DNA of 64,000 nucleotides from Lethocerus indicus. Taxonomy: Eukaryota; Arthropoda; Insecta; Hemiptera; Belostomatidae. Shown piece by piece: positions 1 through 11,376 of the stretch (its first letter is position 1; each line of letters opens with the position of its first letter). The stretch spans positions 2,428,585-2,492,584 of the forward strand of contig JACDQD010000002.1 in assembly GCA_019843655.1 (NCBI GenBank), read 5' to 3'. The notes under the pieces were generated by a model that had not been told where the DNA came from, searched no databases, and saw nothing but the letters and a program-made list of their open reading frames with translations. The position numbers were made by a program, and so were the translations under genes.

Positions 1-860
1 AAAATGGGTACCCTATGATATGTTTAGAGAAAAATTGCAGCTTTTTAACTAAATTGCAAAAAATGTTACAGTGAAAATGGCATTTTAGACACAAAACTAT
101 AATGGTTACGGTTTTAGCCAAATGGCCTTTTAGACAAAATTTGTCGAAAATGGGGTTCCCAAAATGGCATTTTAGACGCAAATTGTCAAAAAAGTTTTAA
201 ACAAAAATGGCATTTTAGGCGCAAAATAACCCAAAAATGGTGTTTTAGGCCCAAAATGGCATTTTTAGACGCCAAATTGCTCAGTGTAATGGCATGGCCA
301 AATGCCCAAAAATGGCATCGATATAACGGCCACAAATACGGTTAATAATATAGAAAAATTTGCACAAAATTTTCCCACAAAATTGCTATTTTCAACCCAA
401 ATTGGCCAAAATTGGGGCAAATCGGATTTTAGCCCCAATGTGGTATCGACTCACTTTGTGATGTTTTCAGACGCCAAATGGCGTTTTTAGGCCCAAAATG
501 TAGCATAGAACGCCAATTGGCCAAAAATTAGGCTCAAAACTGTAACTACATTTTTAACAAATGTGGGAAAAATATCAGTTTTCAACCTGCAGTTTCCCAA
601 AATGGCTCACTTGGTACCGACTTGTGGGTAAATTGGCCCGAAAAAGCAGTCGATTTAGGCTAAATTTAACATTATTAGGCAAAAATTTAAAATAAAAAAT
701 AAGTTATTAGGCCTAAAAATGGCTAAGACCACACCTTAACACGAAAATGTGGTATCGAACCCACAGAACTACAATTAACACGTTTTCAACAAGGTGGAAA
801 ATGATCGAGAACCTGTAAACTTAACTCACAACTCAAAATGCTATCTGTAACTTGATGATT
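1..860 (+). repeat. 52-bp-type satellite, orientation A (degenerate copy)
   Basis: Decayed units carry 'aaaatggcatttta' and 'gacgcaaaattg' words in the plus orientation. From about 720 to 860 there is a transition segment ('cacgaaaatgtggtatcga', then 'ggtggaaaatgatcga') that recurs before the second 104-bp core near 4890-4925. This shows that the blocks are duplicated as a larger unit. Confidence 0.7.
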
Positions 861-1665
861 TTCAACCCGGATCGAATCGGGAATATGGGATCATTTGGGA
901 ATATTTTCATTTTCAAAAACCTAAATTTTCGATTTCAGGGGCAAGTTAACTCACTAGTACACTTGGTGAATATGGGATTGTGAGTGAATATGGGATCAAA
1001 ACCTTTTTGGCCTTGCCGTTTCAGGGGCAAGTTTTGGTACACTTGAGTGGAATATTCGATTTGGAAAAATTTTTGAAAACCCGCCGTTTTTCAGAAACAA
1101 GTGTAACTCACTTTGGTACACTTGTGGGTGGAGTATGGATATGGAATGAAAAATTTCAAAACCTAAATTTTCGATTTTCAACCCACCTTTTCAGGGGCAA
1201 CTGTAACTCACTTTGGTACACTTGTGGGTGAAATATGGGATCGATCTGGAAAAATTTTCGAAAAACCTAAATTTTCGATTTTCAACCCGCCGTTTTAGGG
1301 GCAAGTGTAACTCACTTTGGTACACTTGTGGGTGGAATATGGGATCGATATGGGAATATTTTCAAAAAACCTAAATTTTCGATTTTCAACCCGCCGTTTT
1401 AGGGGCAAGTGTAACTCACTTTGGTACACTTGTGGGTGGAATATGGGATCGATATGGGAATATTTTCAAAAAACCTAAATTTTCGATTTTCAACCCGCCG
1501 TTTTAGGGGCAAGTGTAACTCACTTTGGTACACTTGTGGGTGGAATATGGGATCGATATGGGAATATTTTCAAAAAACCTAAATTTTCGATTTTCAACCC
1601 ACCGTTTTAACCTAACTGTAACTCACTTTGGTACACTTGTGGGTGGAATATGGGATCGATTTAGG
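860..1665 (+). repeat. 104-bp tandem repeat, first core (about 7 copies)
   Basis: The units contain 'ggggcaagtgtaactcactt', 'ggtacacttgtgggtggaat' and 'cctaaattttcgattttcaa'. The word starting 'cgtttta' recurs at 1291, 1395, 1499 and 1603, so the period is 104 bp. The central copies are nearly identical and the edge copies (860-1080 and 1600-1665) are more diverged, as expected for an array homogenised from its centre. Confidence 0.88.
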
Positions 1666-1739
1666 ATATAATTTTAAAAAACGAAAAACCTCTGAAAATG
1701 TCGATTTTTCAACCTACCGGGCTATCTGACTCATTTTGG

Positions 1740-3400
1740 GGCTAAAACCGTATATTAGGTTTTGTGGGGGGTAAAATTATTGGGCCAATTTTTTAATCTA
1801 AAAATGCCATTTTGGACCTAAAAACCGCAAAATTTGGCGTAAACGAAACATATTATTAGGCTAAAATCCGTAATTTTTCGTATTTTTGGTCACCTAGCGT
1901 TATAAAAACCGCCACTTCCATTTTTAGGTAAAAACCGCATGACCTACTTTTGCGTGGAGGCTACCGCAATATTGCGCAAATTTTGCGGCCATTTTCATTT
2001 TGCGTCTACCCGCCGTTTTAGGGGCACCCATAAAAATTTTGCGTTAAAATGGCTAAAATTGATATGTAATAAAAATGCCATAGTGCCAATTTTTGATTTT
2101 AGGGCCAAGTTTGGAATGGCAATGCCACTACAAATAACCGTATGGTTTAGGTCAAATTTTGCGTAGAAAATATCATAATTGGGGCTAATTTTGCCGATCT
2201 ATTGTTCAAATTTTGCGTAATTGGCGTCTATGCCATCCATTCGTCTATGCCTAAAAACAAATTTTGGGCCAATTTGGCGTCTAAAATAGAGCTTTTTGCG
2301 TCTGACCGCATTTTAAAACCGTTTGGCAAAACTGCCATGCATTTTTGAGCCAATTGGCCAATGGCAATGTGCGAAATTCCATTTTATGGCGAATAATTTG
2401 GCTCTAAAAATGCCAATTTATAAAACCGTAACCATGCCGTGCAGTGTCTATTTGGGTTACTAACAACATCCATATTTTGGATAATGGCGTTTTCATTTGA
2501 GAAATTAACGTTTTGCGTCTACTATTGGCGCTAATTTGTATATTGGCATTAAAATGCCATAAAACCGCATTTTGATAATTTTAGTCTAAAATGGCATAAA
2601 TGCCATTTTGGGCCTAAAAACGCATTTTGAGCCAATGCGTCTAAAACACCATTATTTTGGCCTAACAAAAACCATTTAGGGATTATTAGCGTCTCTATTA
2701 TGCCAAATTTTGGGCCTAAAACCGTTTGCGTCTATTTTTCAAAATGCAAAAAAATTTTGCGTTAAAATGCCATTTTGGGCCTAAAACCATTTTGACCAAT
2801 TTAACGCGTCTAAAAATGCCATTTTGGGCCTAAAACACGTCTAAAAAGCCATTTTGGGGCAAAACCGTTTTGCGTTAAAAATGCCATTTTGGGCTAAAAC
2901 CGTATTTTGGTCAAATTTTGCGTTAAAAATGCCATTTTGGGCTAAAACCGTATTTTGGTCAAATTTTGCGTTAAAATTGCGATTTTGGGCCTAAAACCGT
3001 ATTTTAGGCCAATTTTTCGTCTAAAAATTCCATTTTGGGCCTAAAACCGCATTTTGGGCCAATTTGCGTCTAAATGCCATTTTGGGCTAAAACCGTATTT
3101 TTGGTCCAAATTTTGCCTAAAAGTTTTCTAGCCTAAAATTTTTTTTGGCAAAATGCCATTTTAGGGCTAAAACCTATTTTGTCTCAATTTGCGTTAAAAT
3201 GCCATTTTGGGCCTAAAAAACCGTACTATTGGCAATTTTGCGTCTAAAATGCCATTAGCCTAAAAATGTATTTTTGGTCAAAATTTTGCGTTAAAAATAC
3301 ATTTTTCCTAAAGTATTAAAATGGGCCCTAAAAATTTTTGTAAAAACCGCATTTTTGGCCAATTTGCGTCTGAAATGATAGGCATTTTAACAAAATTATT
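1740..3400 (-). repeat. 52-bp-type satellite, orientation B
   Basis: Units read 'aaaatgccattttgggcct' and 'aaaaccgtattttgg', then 'caaattttgcgtctaaaa', the reverse complement of the orientation-A unit. Copies are irregular in length. The switch back to orientation A lies near 3400-3430. Confidence 0.75.
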
Positions 3401-3419
3401 ATTTTAAAAAATATTTTGA

Positions 3420-4900
3420 CAAATTGGCCTGGTTTTAGGCCCAAAATGACGCAAAATTGGCCCAAACCGTTGGCACAAAAAACAAAATAATATTTTAGGC
3501 AATATATTTACACCCCCACAAATGGCATAGTACATAAAATTAGCCCACCAATGGTGTTGGTTGACAAAATGGTCATTTTAGGCCCAAAACAATGCGCAAT
3601 GGCATGCAGCCCAAAATGTACGGTTTTAAACAAATTAATGCGGTAATGCGGTTAAAATGGCGTTTGACATGACACAACGCAAATAATTGAATTCAAAATT
3701 ATTTTTAACGCCAAAATTGACAATACGGTAAACGACAAAAATTGCCACAAAATCGTGTTTTGAACGACAAAATTTCTAGTAACACAAAATGGCATTTGAC
3801 AAATTGGCCCCAAAATGGCATTTAGACGCAAAATTGGCCAAAAATACGGTTTTAGTACAAAATTGAAATTTTTAAACATAATGGCCCACAAAATCGGTTT
3901 TAGACACAAAATTGAATTTTAACACAAAATTTGACCAAAATACGGATTTAGCCCCAAAATGGCATTTTTAGACGCAAAATTGGCCAAAATGGTGTTTTAG
4001 GCCCAAAAATGGCATTTTAGACACAATTTAAAAATACGCCCAAAAATGGCATTTTGGCCCAAAAATGGCATTTTAGACGCAAAAATTAGGCCCAAAAATT
4101 GCATTTTTAGACGCAAAATTGGCCCAATAATACGGTTTTTAGGCCCAAAAATGGCATTTTTAACGCAAAATTTGACCCAAAATACGGTTTTTAAGCCCAA
4201 AAATGGCATTTTTAAACGCAAAATTTGCCCCAAAATGGTGTTTTTAGACAAAAATGGCATTTTTAGACGCCAAATTGGCTCAAAAATGCTGTTTTTAGGC
4301 CCAAAAATGGCATTTTTAGACACAAAATTGGCCCAATAATACGGTTTTTAGCCCCAAAAATGGCATTTTTAGACGCAAAATTTGACAAAAAATACGGATT
4401 TTAGCCCCATAAATGGCAGTTTTAGACGCAAAATTGTCAAAAAAATGCGGTTTTTAGGCCCAAAAATGGCATTTTTAGACGCAAAATTGTCAAAAAAATG
4501 GGTTTTTTAGCCCAAAAATGGCATTTTTAGACGCAAAATTGGCCCAAAAATGGTGTTTTTAGGCCCAAAAATGGCATTTTTAGACGCAAAATGTGGCCAA
4601 AAATACGGTTTTTAGTACAAAATTGAAATTTTTAAACGCAAAATTGGCCACAAAATGGTGTTTTCAGACACAAAATGGCATTTTTAGACGCCAAATTGGC
4701 TCAAAAATGGCATTTTTAACGCAAAATTGGACCAAAAATACGGATTTTAGCCCCAAAAATGGCATTTTTAGACGCCAAATTGGCCCGAAAAAGCGGTTTT
4801 TAGGCCCAAAATTAGCATTATTGGGCGCCAAATTGGCCTAAAAATGCGGTTATTAGGCTCAAAAATGGCTATTTTAGACCTACAATTAACACGAAAATGT
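3420..4900 (+). repeat. 52-bp-type satellite, orientation A (well conserved)
   Basis: Regular units with 'ggcattttta' words about 52 bp apart (for example 4101, 4153 and 4205) alternate with 'tacggtttttagg' words halfway between. This is the cleanest stretch for the basic unit. It ends in the same transition segment as 720-860. Confidence 0.8.
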
Positions 4901-4904
4901 GGTA

Positions 4905-6055
4905 TCGATGGTGGAAAATGATCGAAAACCTAAATTTTCGATTTTCAACCTGCAGTTTCAGGGGCAACTGTAACTCACTTTGGTACACTTGTGGGTAAAA
5001 TACGGGATCGATCTGGAAAAATTTTCGAAAAACCTAAATTTTCGATTTTCAACCCGCCGTTTTAGGGGCAAGTGTAACTCATTTTAGTACACTTGTGGGT
5101 GGAATATGGGATCGATTTGGGAATATTTTCAAAAAACCTAAATTTTCGATTTTCAACTTGCCGTTTCAGGGGCAAGTGTAACTCACTTTGGTACACTTGT
5201 GAGTGGAATATGGGATCGATTTGGAAAAATTTTTGAAAAACCTAAATTTTCGATTTTCAACCCACCTTTTCAGGGGCAACTGTAACTCACTTTGGTACAC
5301 TTGTGGGTGAAATATGGGATCGATATGGGAATATTTTCAAAAAACCTAAATTTTCGATTTTCAACCCACCTTTTCAGGGGCAACTGTAACTCACTTTGGT
5401 ACACTTGTGGGTGAAATATGGGATCGATATGGGAATATTTTCAAAAAACCTAAATTTTCGATTTTCAACCCGCCGTTTCAGGGGCAAGTGTAACTCACTT
5501 TGGTACACTTGTGGGTGAAATATGGGATCGATATGGGAATATTTTCAAAAAACCTAAATTTTCGATTTTCAACCCACCTTTTCAGGGGCAAGTGTAACTC
5601 ACTTTGGTACACTTGTGGGTGAAATATGGGATCGATCTGGAAAAATTTTCGAAAAACCTAAATTTTCGATTTTCAACCCGCCGTTTTAGGGGCAAGTGTA
5701 ACTCACATTTGGTACACTTGTGGGTGGAATATGGGATCGATATGGGAATATTTTCAAAAAACCTAAATTTTCGATTTTCAACCCGCCGTTTCAGGGGCAA
5801 GTGTAACTCACTTTGGTACACTTGTGGGTGAAATATGGGATCGATATGGGAATATTTTCAAAAAACCTAAATTTTCGATTTTCAACCCACCTTTTCAGGG
5901 GCAACTGTAACTCACTTTGGTACACTTGTGGGTGAATATGGGATCGATATGGGAATATTTTCAAAAACCTAAATTTTCGATTTTCAACCCGCCGTTTTAG
6001 GGGCAAGTGTAACTCACTTTGGTACACTTGTGGGTGGAATATGGGAATTTGGAAA
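4905..6055 (+). repeat. 104-bp tandem repeat, second core (about 11 copies)
   Basis: Same 104-bp unit as at 860-1665: the 'ccgttt' word recurs at about 5057, 5161 and 5265 and onward. Two sub-variants differ at 'cccgccgttttagg' versus 'cccaccttttcagg'. Several neighbouring copies are almost identical, which suggests recent local amplification. Confidence 0.88.
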
Positions 6056-6099
6056 AACCTGATGGGTTATTTGGGATTTTTCGTAAAAAAAATGTCCTA

Positions 6100-8035
6100 G
6101 AATTTTCGATTTTGCCCCGCTTTTTTAGGCAAAAAAATGCCGCGCTAAAAATTTTAGGGGGTCAAAAAAATGCTCATTTGGCAAAAAATGCCGCAAAATT
6201 GGGCAAATTTTTGGTCTTTTTCGGCCTAATGCCATTTAACAAAAATGCCGCATATTGGGCTCAATTTTGGGCCTAAAATGCCATTTTTGGTCTAAAACCG
6301 TATGGTCAAATTTTAAAAATGCCATTTTGCCTAAAAACCTATTTTGGGCCATTTTGCGTCTAAAATGCCATTTTGTTTTCAAAAAAACCGCATTTTGGAC
6401 AATTTTGCGTCTAAAATGCCATTTTGGGGCTAAAAAACCGTATTTTTGGTCAAATTTTGCAACAGTCTAAAAATGCCATTTTGAGCTAAAAACTCCGTAT
6501 TTTTGGTCAAATTTTGCATAAAAATGATTTTGGGCCTAAAACCGTATTATTGGCAATTTTTCGTCTAAAAATGCCATTTTATGGACCTAAAAACCGCATT
6601 TTGACAATTTTGCGTCTAAAATGCAATTTTGCCTAAAACCGTATTTTTGGGCCAATTTTGCGTCAAAATGCCATTTTGAGCTAAAATCCGTATTTTGTCA
6701 AATTTTGCGTTAAAATGCCATTTTGGGCCTAAAACCGCATTTTTGGGCCAAATTTTGCGTCTAAAAATGCCATTTTTTTGCAAAATGCTAAAACCGCAAT
6801 TTTGGGCCAATTTTGCGTCAAAATGCCATTTTAACTAAAACCGTTTTTCCATAAAAACCCATTTTGGTCAATTTTGCAATTTTGCCATCAAAAATGCCAT
6901 TTTTGGGGCTAAAACCGTATTTTTTGGACCAATTTTGCGTTAAAAATGCCATTTTTGGGCCTAAAACTTTTTGGCGCGTCATGCCATTTTGGGCAAATTT
7001 TGGTCCCCATTTGCGTCTAAAATGCCATTTTTGGGCCTAAAACCGTATTTTGGGCCATTTGTCCATTTTGCGTTTAAAATGCTAAAAATGCCATTTTTGG
7101 GCCTAAAAATCCGTATTATTGGGCCCATTTTTCGTCTAAAAATGCCATTTTTGGGCCTAAAAACTACCATTTTGGGCCAATTTTGCTAAAATGCCAATTA
7201 TTTGGCCTATAAAACCGTGTCATTTTTGGGCAAATTTTGCGTCAAAATACTTTTTAACCTAAAACCGTTCATTTTCGTCCAATTTTATTTTGCAATTTGT
7301 CTAAAATGCCATTTTGGGCCTAAAAATGGTGTTTTTAGGCACAAATTTTGCATTTTTCGGGCCAATTTTGCGTCAAAATGCCATTTTTGGGCTAAAAATG
7401 AGGTTTTGACCGTAGTTTTGGCACATTTTGCGTTTAAAAATGCCATTTTGGGCCTAAAACCGCATTTTTGAATTTTAACACAAAATTTGGGCAAATTTTG
7501 CGTCTAAAAATGCCATTTTTGGGCCTAAAAACCGTATTATTGGGCCCATTTTTCGTCTAAAAATGCCATTTTTGGGCCTAAAAACACCATTTTTGGGCCA
7601 ATTTTACTTTTAAAAATGCCAATTATTGGCCATAAAACCGCATTTTTGGGCAAATTTTGCGTCAAAAAATACTAATTTTAACCTAAAAACCGCATTTTCG
7701 GGCCAATTTGGCGTCTAAAAATGCCATTTAAGGGCCTAAAAACCGTATTTTTGGTCTAATTTTGCATCTGAAAATGCCATTTTTGGGGCTAAAAACCGTA
7801 TTTTTGGTCAAATTTTGCGTCTAAAAATGCTAATTTTAACCTAAAAACTGCATTTTCGGGCCAATTCGGCGTCTAAAAACACCATTTTTCGGGCCAAAGA
7901 CCGTATTTTTGGTCAAATTTTGCGTCTAAAAATGCCATTTTAGGCCGAAAAACCGCATTTTTGGGCCTAAAACCGCATTTTCGTGCAATTTTGAGTCTAA
8001 AAATGCCATTTTTGGGCCGAAAAACCGCATTTAAT
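6100..8035 (-). repeat. 52-bp-type satellite, orientation B, right end of the block
   Basis: Units are the reverse complement of 3420-4900 ('aaatgccatttttgggccta', then 'aaccgtattattggg', then 'caattttgcgtctaaaaa'). The last recognisable unit ends near 8035, followed directly by non-repetitive AT-rich DNA. Confidence 0.78.
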
Positions 8036-11000
8036 TTAACCGAATTAGTAATTTAACTGTGAAACTATAATTGCGCCTACGATAAATCAAAGAAAGATCA
8101 GAAATACTGCATACTTTTTTTAATTGCTATGATAATACCAACAGCATTACAATAACATTGTAAATTCAATGAAAATTCCATACCTAACCATATTTTCATT
8201 CCGTAGTAAATATGAAATAATAATTTATTTCTAAAACCAATAATCAATCACGGAATACAAATTTTAGTTTAGAGTACCACTTACATTTAGCGAAAAGCTC
8301 ATTTACTTTGAGCCCGATTTAAGTATTGATTATTGCGATAAAGATAAATTCGAATAAACGGTTCGGGTCAAAGGGTATAAATTCTGTTCTGTTCGTATTG
8401 CAAAAGTAAGTTTTTTACCCCCGTCATTTCGAGAAAAAACGTGATAACCGAGTATATTTTCATCAATTCGAAACAATCGAAAAGTGTCACAACAATCGAT
8501 CAAAAAGAAATAATAGTAATAAATGACCCTTTCATCGCGGAGGGAATTATACTCTGGGTCAAGAGGTGATTCAGTGTTGTTACTGAGAGTAGAATTTAAA
8601 AACCGCCCGATCACCGCTACTAGATGTCACCGATAAACATTTCATAAGAATCTCTGATACCGGGAACACTCGACCACCGAGATTAACTGTCGAGTGGATT
8701 GTCTACTTCACCAGATAAGCTCCTGATCTCAGCCTTCACACTGTACCAAATTTACTCACAGGCCAAACACCAAATCCGGAGATGAAATTATAAAATAATT
8801 AAGCAATAATTATTGTACCGCCTAGACCGACTGAAACAACTAGAAATTGGTTATTGCCGTAATTGCGTAATAATTACTAAAAAAATGCTAAACTAAAACT
8901 GGGTTTTATCGGACATACTTTAAAACCAATTAGGCAAAGCCTCTGTAATTATTAGGTTTTCAAATCAAATTGATAAGAAAGCCTAAAACAATTATTCGTT
9001 CTTAAAAGATTTATACTTACGTCTCCTATATCTTTTTTAGTTTTAATCTAGACTGTTGTCCAACTTGTCATCCGTCATAGCCAGCAGCATTTAGTTAATA
9101 ACACAGCGTGTTTCAGTACACTTGAACCTGGCAAACACCAATGCAAGAAACACTTCTTCGAGATATTTTAGTCCCCTATTTTAGTTCCAATTGTTATAAC
9201 CATAGGTAAATTATTTTCGGATTAAGTTCGACATCTAATATTTTAAGCACCCCCTTTCAGAACTTATCTTCTGTAGCTAGTTCAACATACCTGTTTTGTG
9301 GTCGTCTGCCAGGGGTCTTTTGTCAGACCGTTTTAGGCTGCACGCCGTCTTCAGTATCGGTGTTGGTCACTTTTTGACAGCACAGTGAGGATGCCCGTGA
9401 AAAATATCCAAAGTGCCAAAAGTGACCAACACCGCTACTGAAGACGGCGAACAGCCGAAACCGGTCTGGCGAAAGACCAAACCAGCGAGAGGAGACAGAA
9501 ACACACGAAGTGTATGTTATCTTCTGTAAGTTTCGAAGGAATTTTCATAACTCGGCCTATATTATGTTTGGTCAACAATTGAAGAATTTTTAATTTCTGC
9601 CTCCCCGCTCTATAGACATAAATATAAGATATAATGACAATTCTTTTGAAGTAATCATACACTTCTTAAAATTGGAATATTATAATAAAAATTATAATAT
9701 TATAATTAGTAATACAATATACCGAATGTGCTATACATTTCCGTCGTTCATCTGGAGCCCTCATGTTCCATCAGGTGGGAAATCAGATGCAGACTGGAGG
9801 CAAAATACAAATTGTTGTAATAATTTTTCTTACTAAACCTGTTTTAAATTTCAAAGGTATTCTTCAAACCTCCGATCTTCAATCAACTAAAATATAAAAC
9901 ACTCGTGAACGTTGAACCGACCTGTCACTCGGTATCTTGTTTGTATTTGGGAGGTTGGCCGACAAATTGCACGATATTGGTCGACTCGTAGCCGCCAATA
10001 AATGTCAAAACCTCCTTCATTTTCTGGATTTGTAACGACGATCGGAACGACGTTATCGCCTATTGATCGGATATTGACAGCTGTGATGTAGGTTTTCGAA
10101 TGGAGACGCAATTGGACTCTTAACAGAATGCAATCTGCCCGCAAGAAAATGTCTCGCGAAGCGCAATGTCTCAATCCATGAAAATACGCGAGAAACAATT
10201 GTAAATTATGTGAAAAAGAAACGTAATATAATTTGACATATTGTATATTATTTATCCACTTCTCCGAATAAATAAGATCGATCAAAAGAGAAAAAATTTA
10301 TTCCCACCAGAATATTTAAGGCAGAACTAAAAATTGAACAATACAATTAAATCTATTATTTGAATCGGTCAATAATTCTCAATAATTGCTCCGATTTAAT
10401 CCATTTTTAATACGCGAGCCGATAAAGATGATTGAACAATGTACGGACTGAATATCCCAGTTGCACGTCATTTATACTTTGAAAATAACAAATTGCAAGT
10501 GACAAACCTCCTTGAAGAAGTCATTAGGGATTTAAAAGCGTAAAAATACAATACCTCAGAATTTTTAAATTTAAAATGTATTATTATATAGTTAATATAT
10601 TAGGTTGAGTGAAATCAATGTGGAATATTTGTTGACTAACGCGTAATTTTCTTTTCAAAATTGAGGGAAGGGATTCTTAATAAAATGCGTTTTTTTACAG
10701 TTTTCTTAATACTCGAGAGAGGAGCGTTTCCTGACATATGCCAAGAGGAATTTCAGCGTTTATTTTGACCTAAGCAATACCATACATTCCAGATATTAGA
10801 TTGACACTATAAAATTTATATATGAAGGAATGTGGGCTGAAAAATAACCAGCCCAGCGTATTATCGAGCGCAATCCCTTTCGTATTTTCTTCATCCCCGT
10901 CCATTATGTTATTAACTCTGCTTCAGGAAGAATTATAGTATTTGATTCCTCTACTCTAATTATGCGACAGCGAAGGTTATCGCGTCTTCTCTAAAACGAT

Positions 11001-11289
11001 CCTCCCACTTATTCAACGCAGTATCCGACTATACTAAACTCGATTCCAATTATTCTTCGTGGAACCACTAAAGCAAACTTTTGGGCAAGTTTCTCTTTTT
11101 TCAGTTTCGAATACGATTTGGCTCGTAATGCAAAAAGTCGTTGCGGCGATAAGAAGAGAGAAGAAGACACCGAGTGGAGGATTGTGTTAACACTTGTTGA
11201 GGAAAATCGATACGTCATTGTCAGTTTGGTGCTCTCGTATTGAACAAAAGGGTAGATAATAGGACCCCCCCCCCAGGGCAGTTGGGAGG
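8036..11289. other. Intergenic region between satellite and first gene
   Basis: AT-rich sequence without a recognised gene. It holds one foldback element (about 9290-9510). On the minus strand there is an open stretch at 9887-10285 that looks mildly coding but matches no family I know (see findings). The rest shows nothing I can support. Confidence 0.5.
9290..9510. mobile_element. Foldback (inverted-repeat) element, copy 1
   Basis: The left arm contains 'ccgtcttcagtatcggtgt' and the right arm 'acaccgctactgaagacgg', its near-complement. The right arm then runs through 'gccgaaaccggtct', 'aaagaccaaaccagcgagag' and 'gagacagaaacacacgaa'. The same words recur at 27900-28165, 48914-49325 and 52970-53380. 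There is no internal coding capacity, so it is a non-autonomous element. The left arm here is shortened compared with the copy at 48914. Confidence 0.75.
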
Positions 11290-11296
11290 TATATAT
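11290..11296 (+). promoter_or_regulatory. Probable TATA box of the first secreted-protein gene
   Basis: TATATAT lies 87 bases upstream of the ATG at 11377, a normal spacing for a short 5' UTR. The tandem paralogue has a TATATAA at the corresponding place (17125), which supports both. Confidence 0.5.
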
Positions 11297-11376
11297 TGGG
11301 GCTTTCGGCAATCCTACGGCACTCGCTAACGGCATATCACGTCGAGCATTACATACCTTGACAACAATCCCCAACG

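Larger units (their letters stand above)
1..8035. repeat. Complex satellite array with strand-switching blocks
   Basis: The whole interval is low-complexity tandem repeat. Two repeat types alternate: a degenerate unit of about 52 bp (built from two halves of about 26 bp, one centred on 'aaaatggcattttta', the other on 'aaaaatacggttttta') and a 104-bp unit. The 52-bp type reads in one orientation in about 1-860 and 3420-4900, and as its reverse complement in about 1740-3400 and 6100-8035. The 104-bp type sits between the two orientations in each case. No credible gene lies inside; long open frames here are produced by the repeat. The array continues beyond the left edge of the window and stops abruptly near 8035, where unique AT-rich sequence begins. 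Confidence 0.9.

Noticed and set aside
3997..4841. Open frames rich in F, P, K and N across the satellite on both strands
   Set aside because: They repeat with the satellite unit, occur on both strands at once, and are products of stop-poor tandem sequence, not genes.
5582..6027. Repeat-encoded frames such as VHLWVEYGID...NLNFRFSTR
   Set aside because: The 104-bp period is not a multiple of three, so the frame changes every unit; no start, splice or family evidence.
1..8035. CRISPR-like direct repeats
   Set aside because: Units are contiguous and diverged, with no unique spacers of constant size, and the window is eukaryotic.
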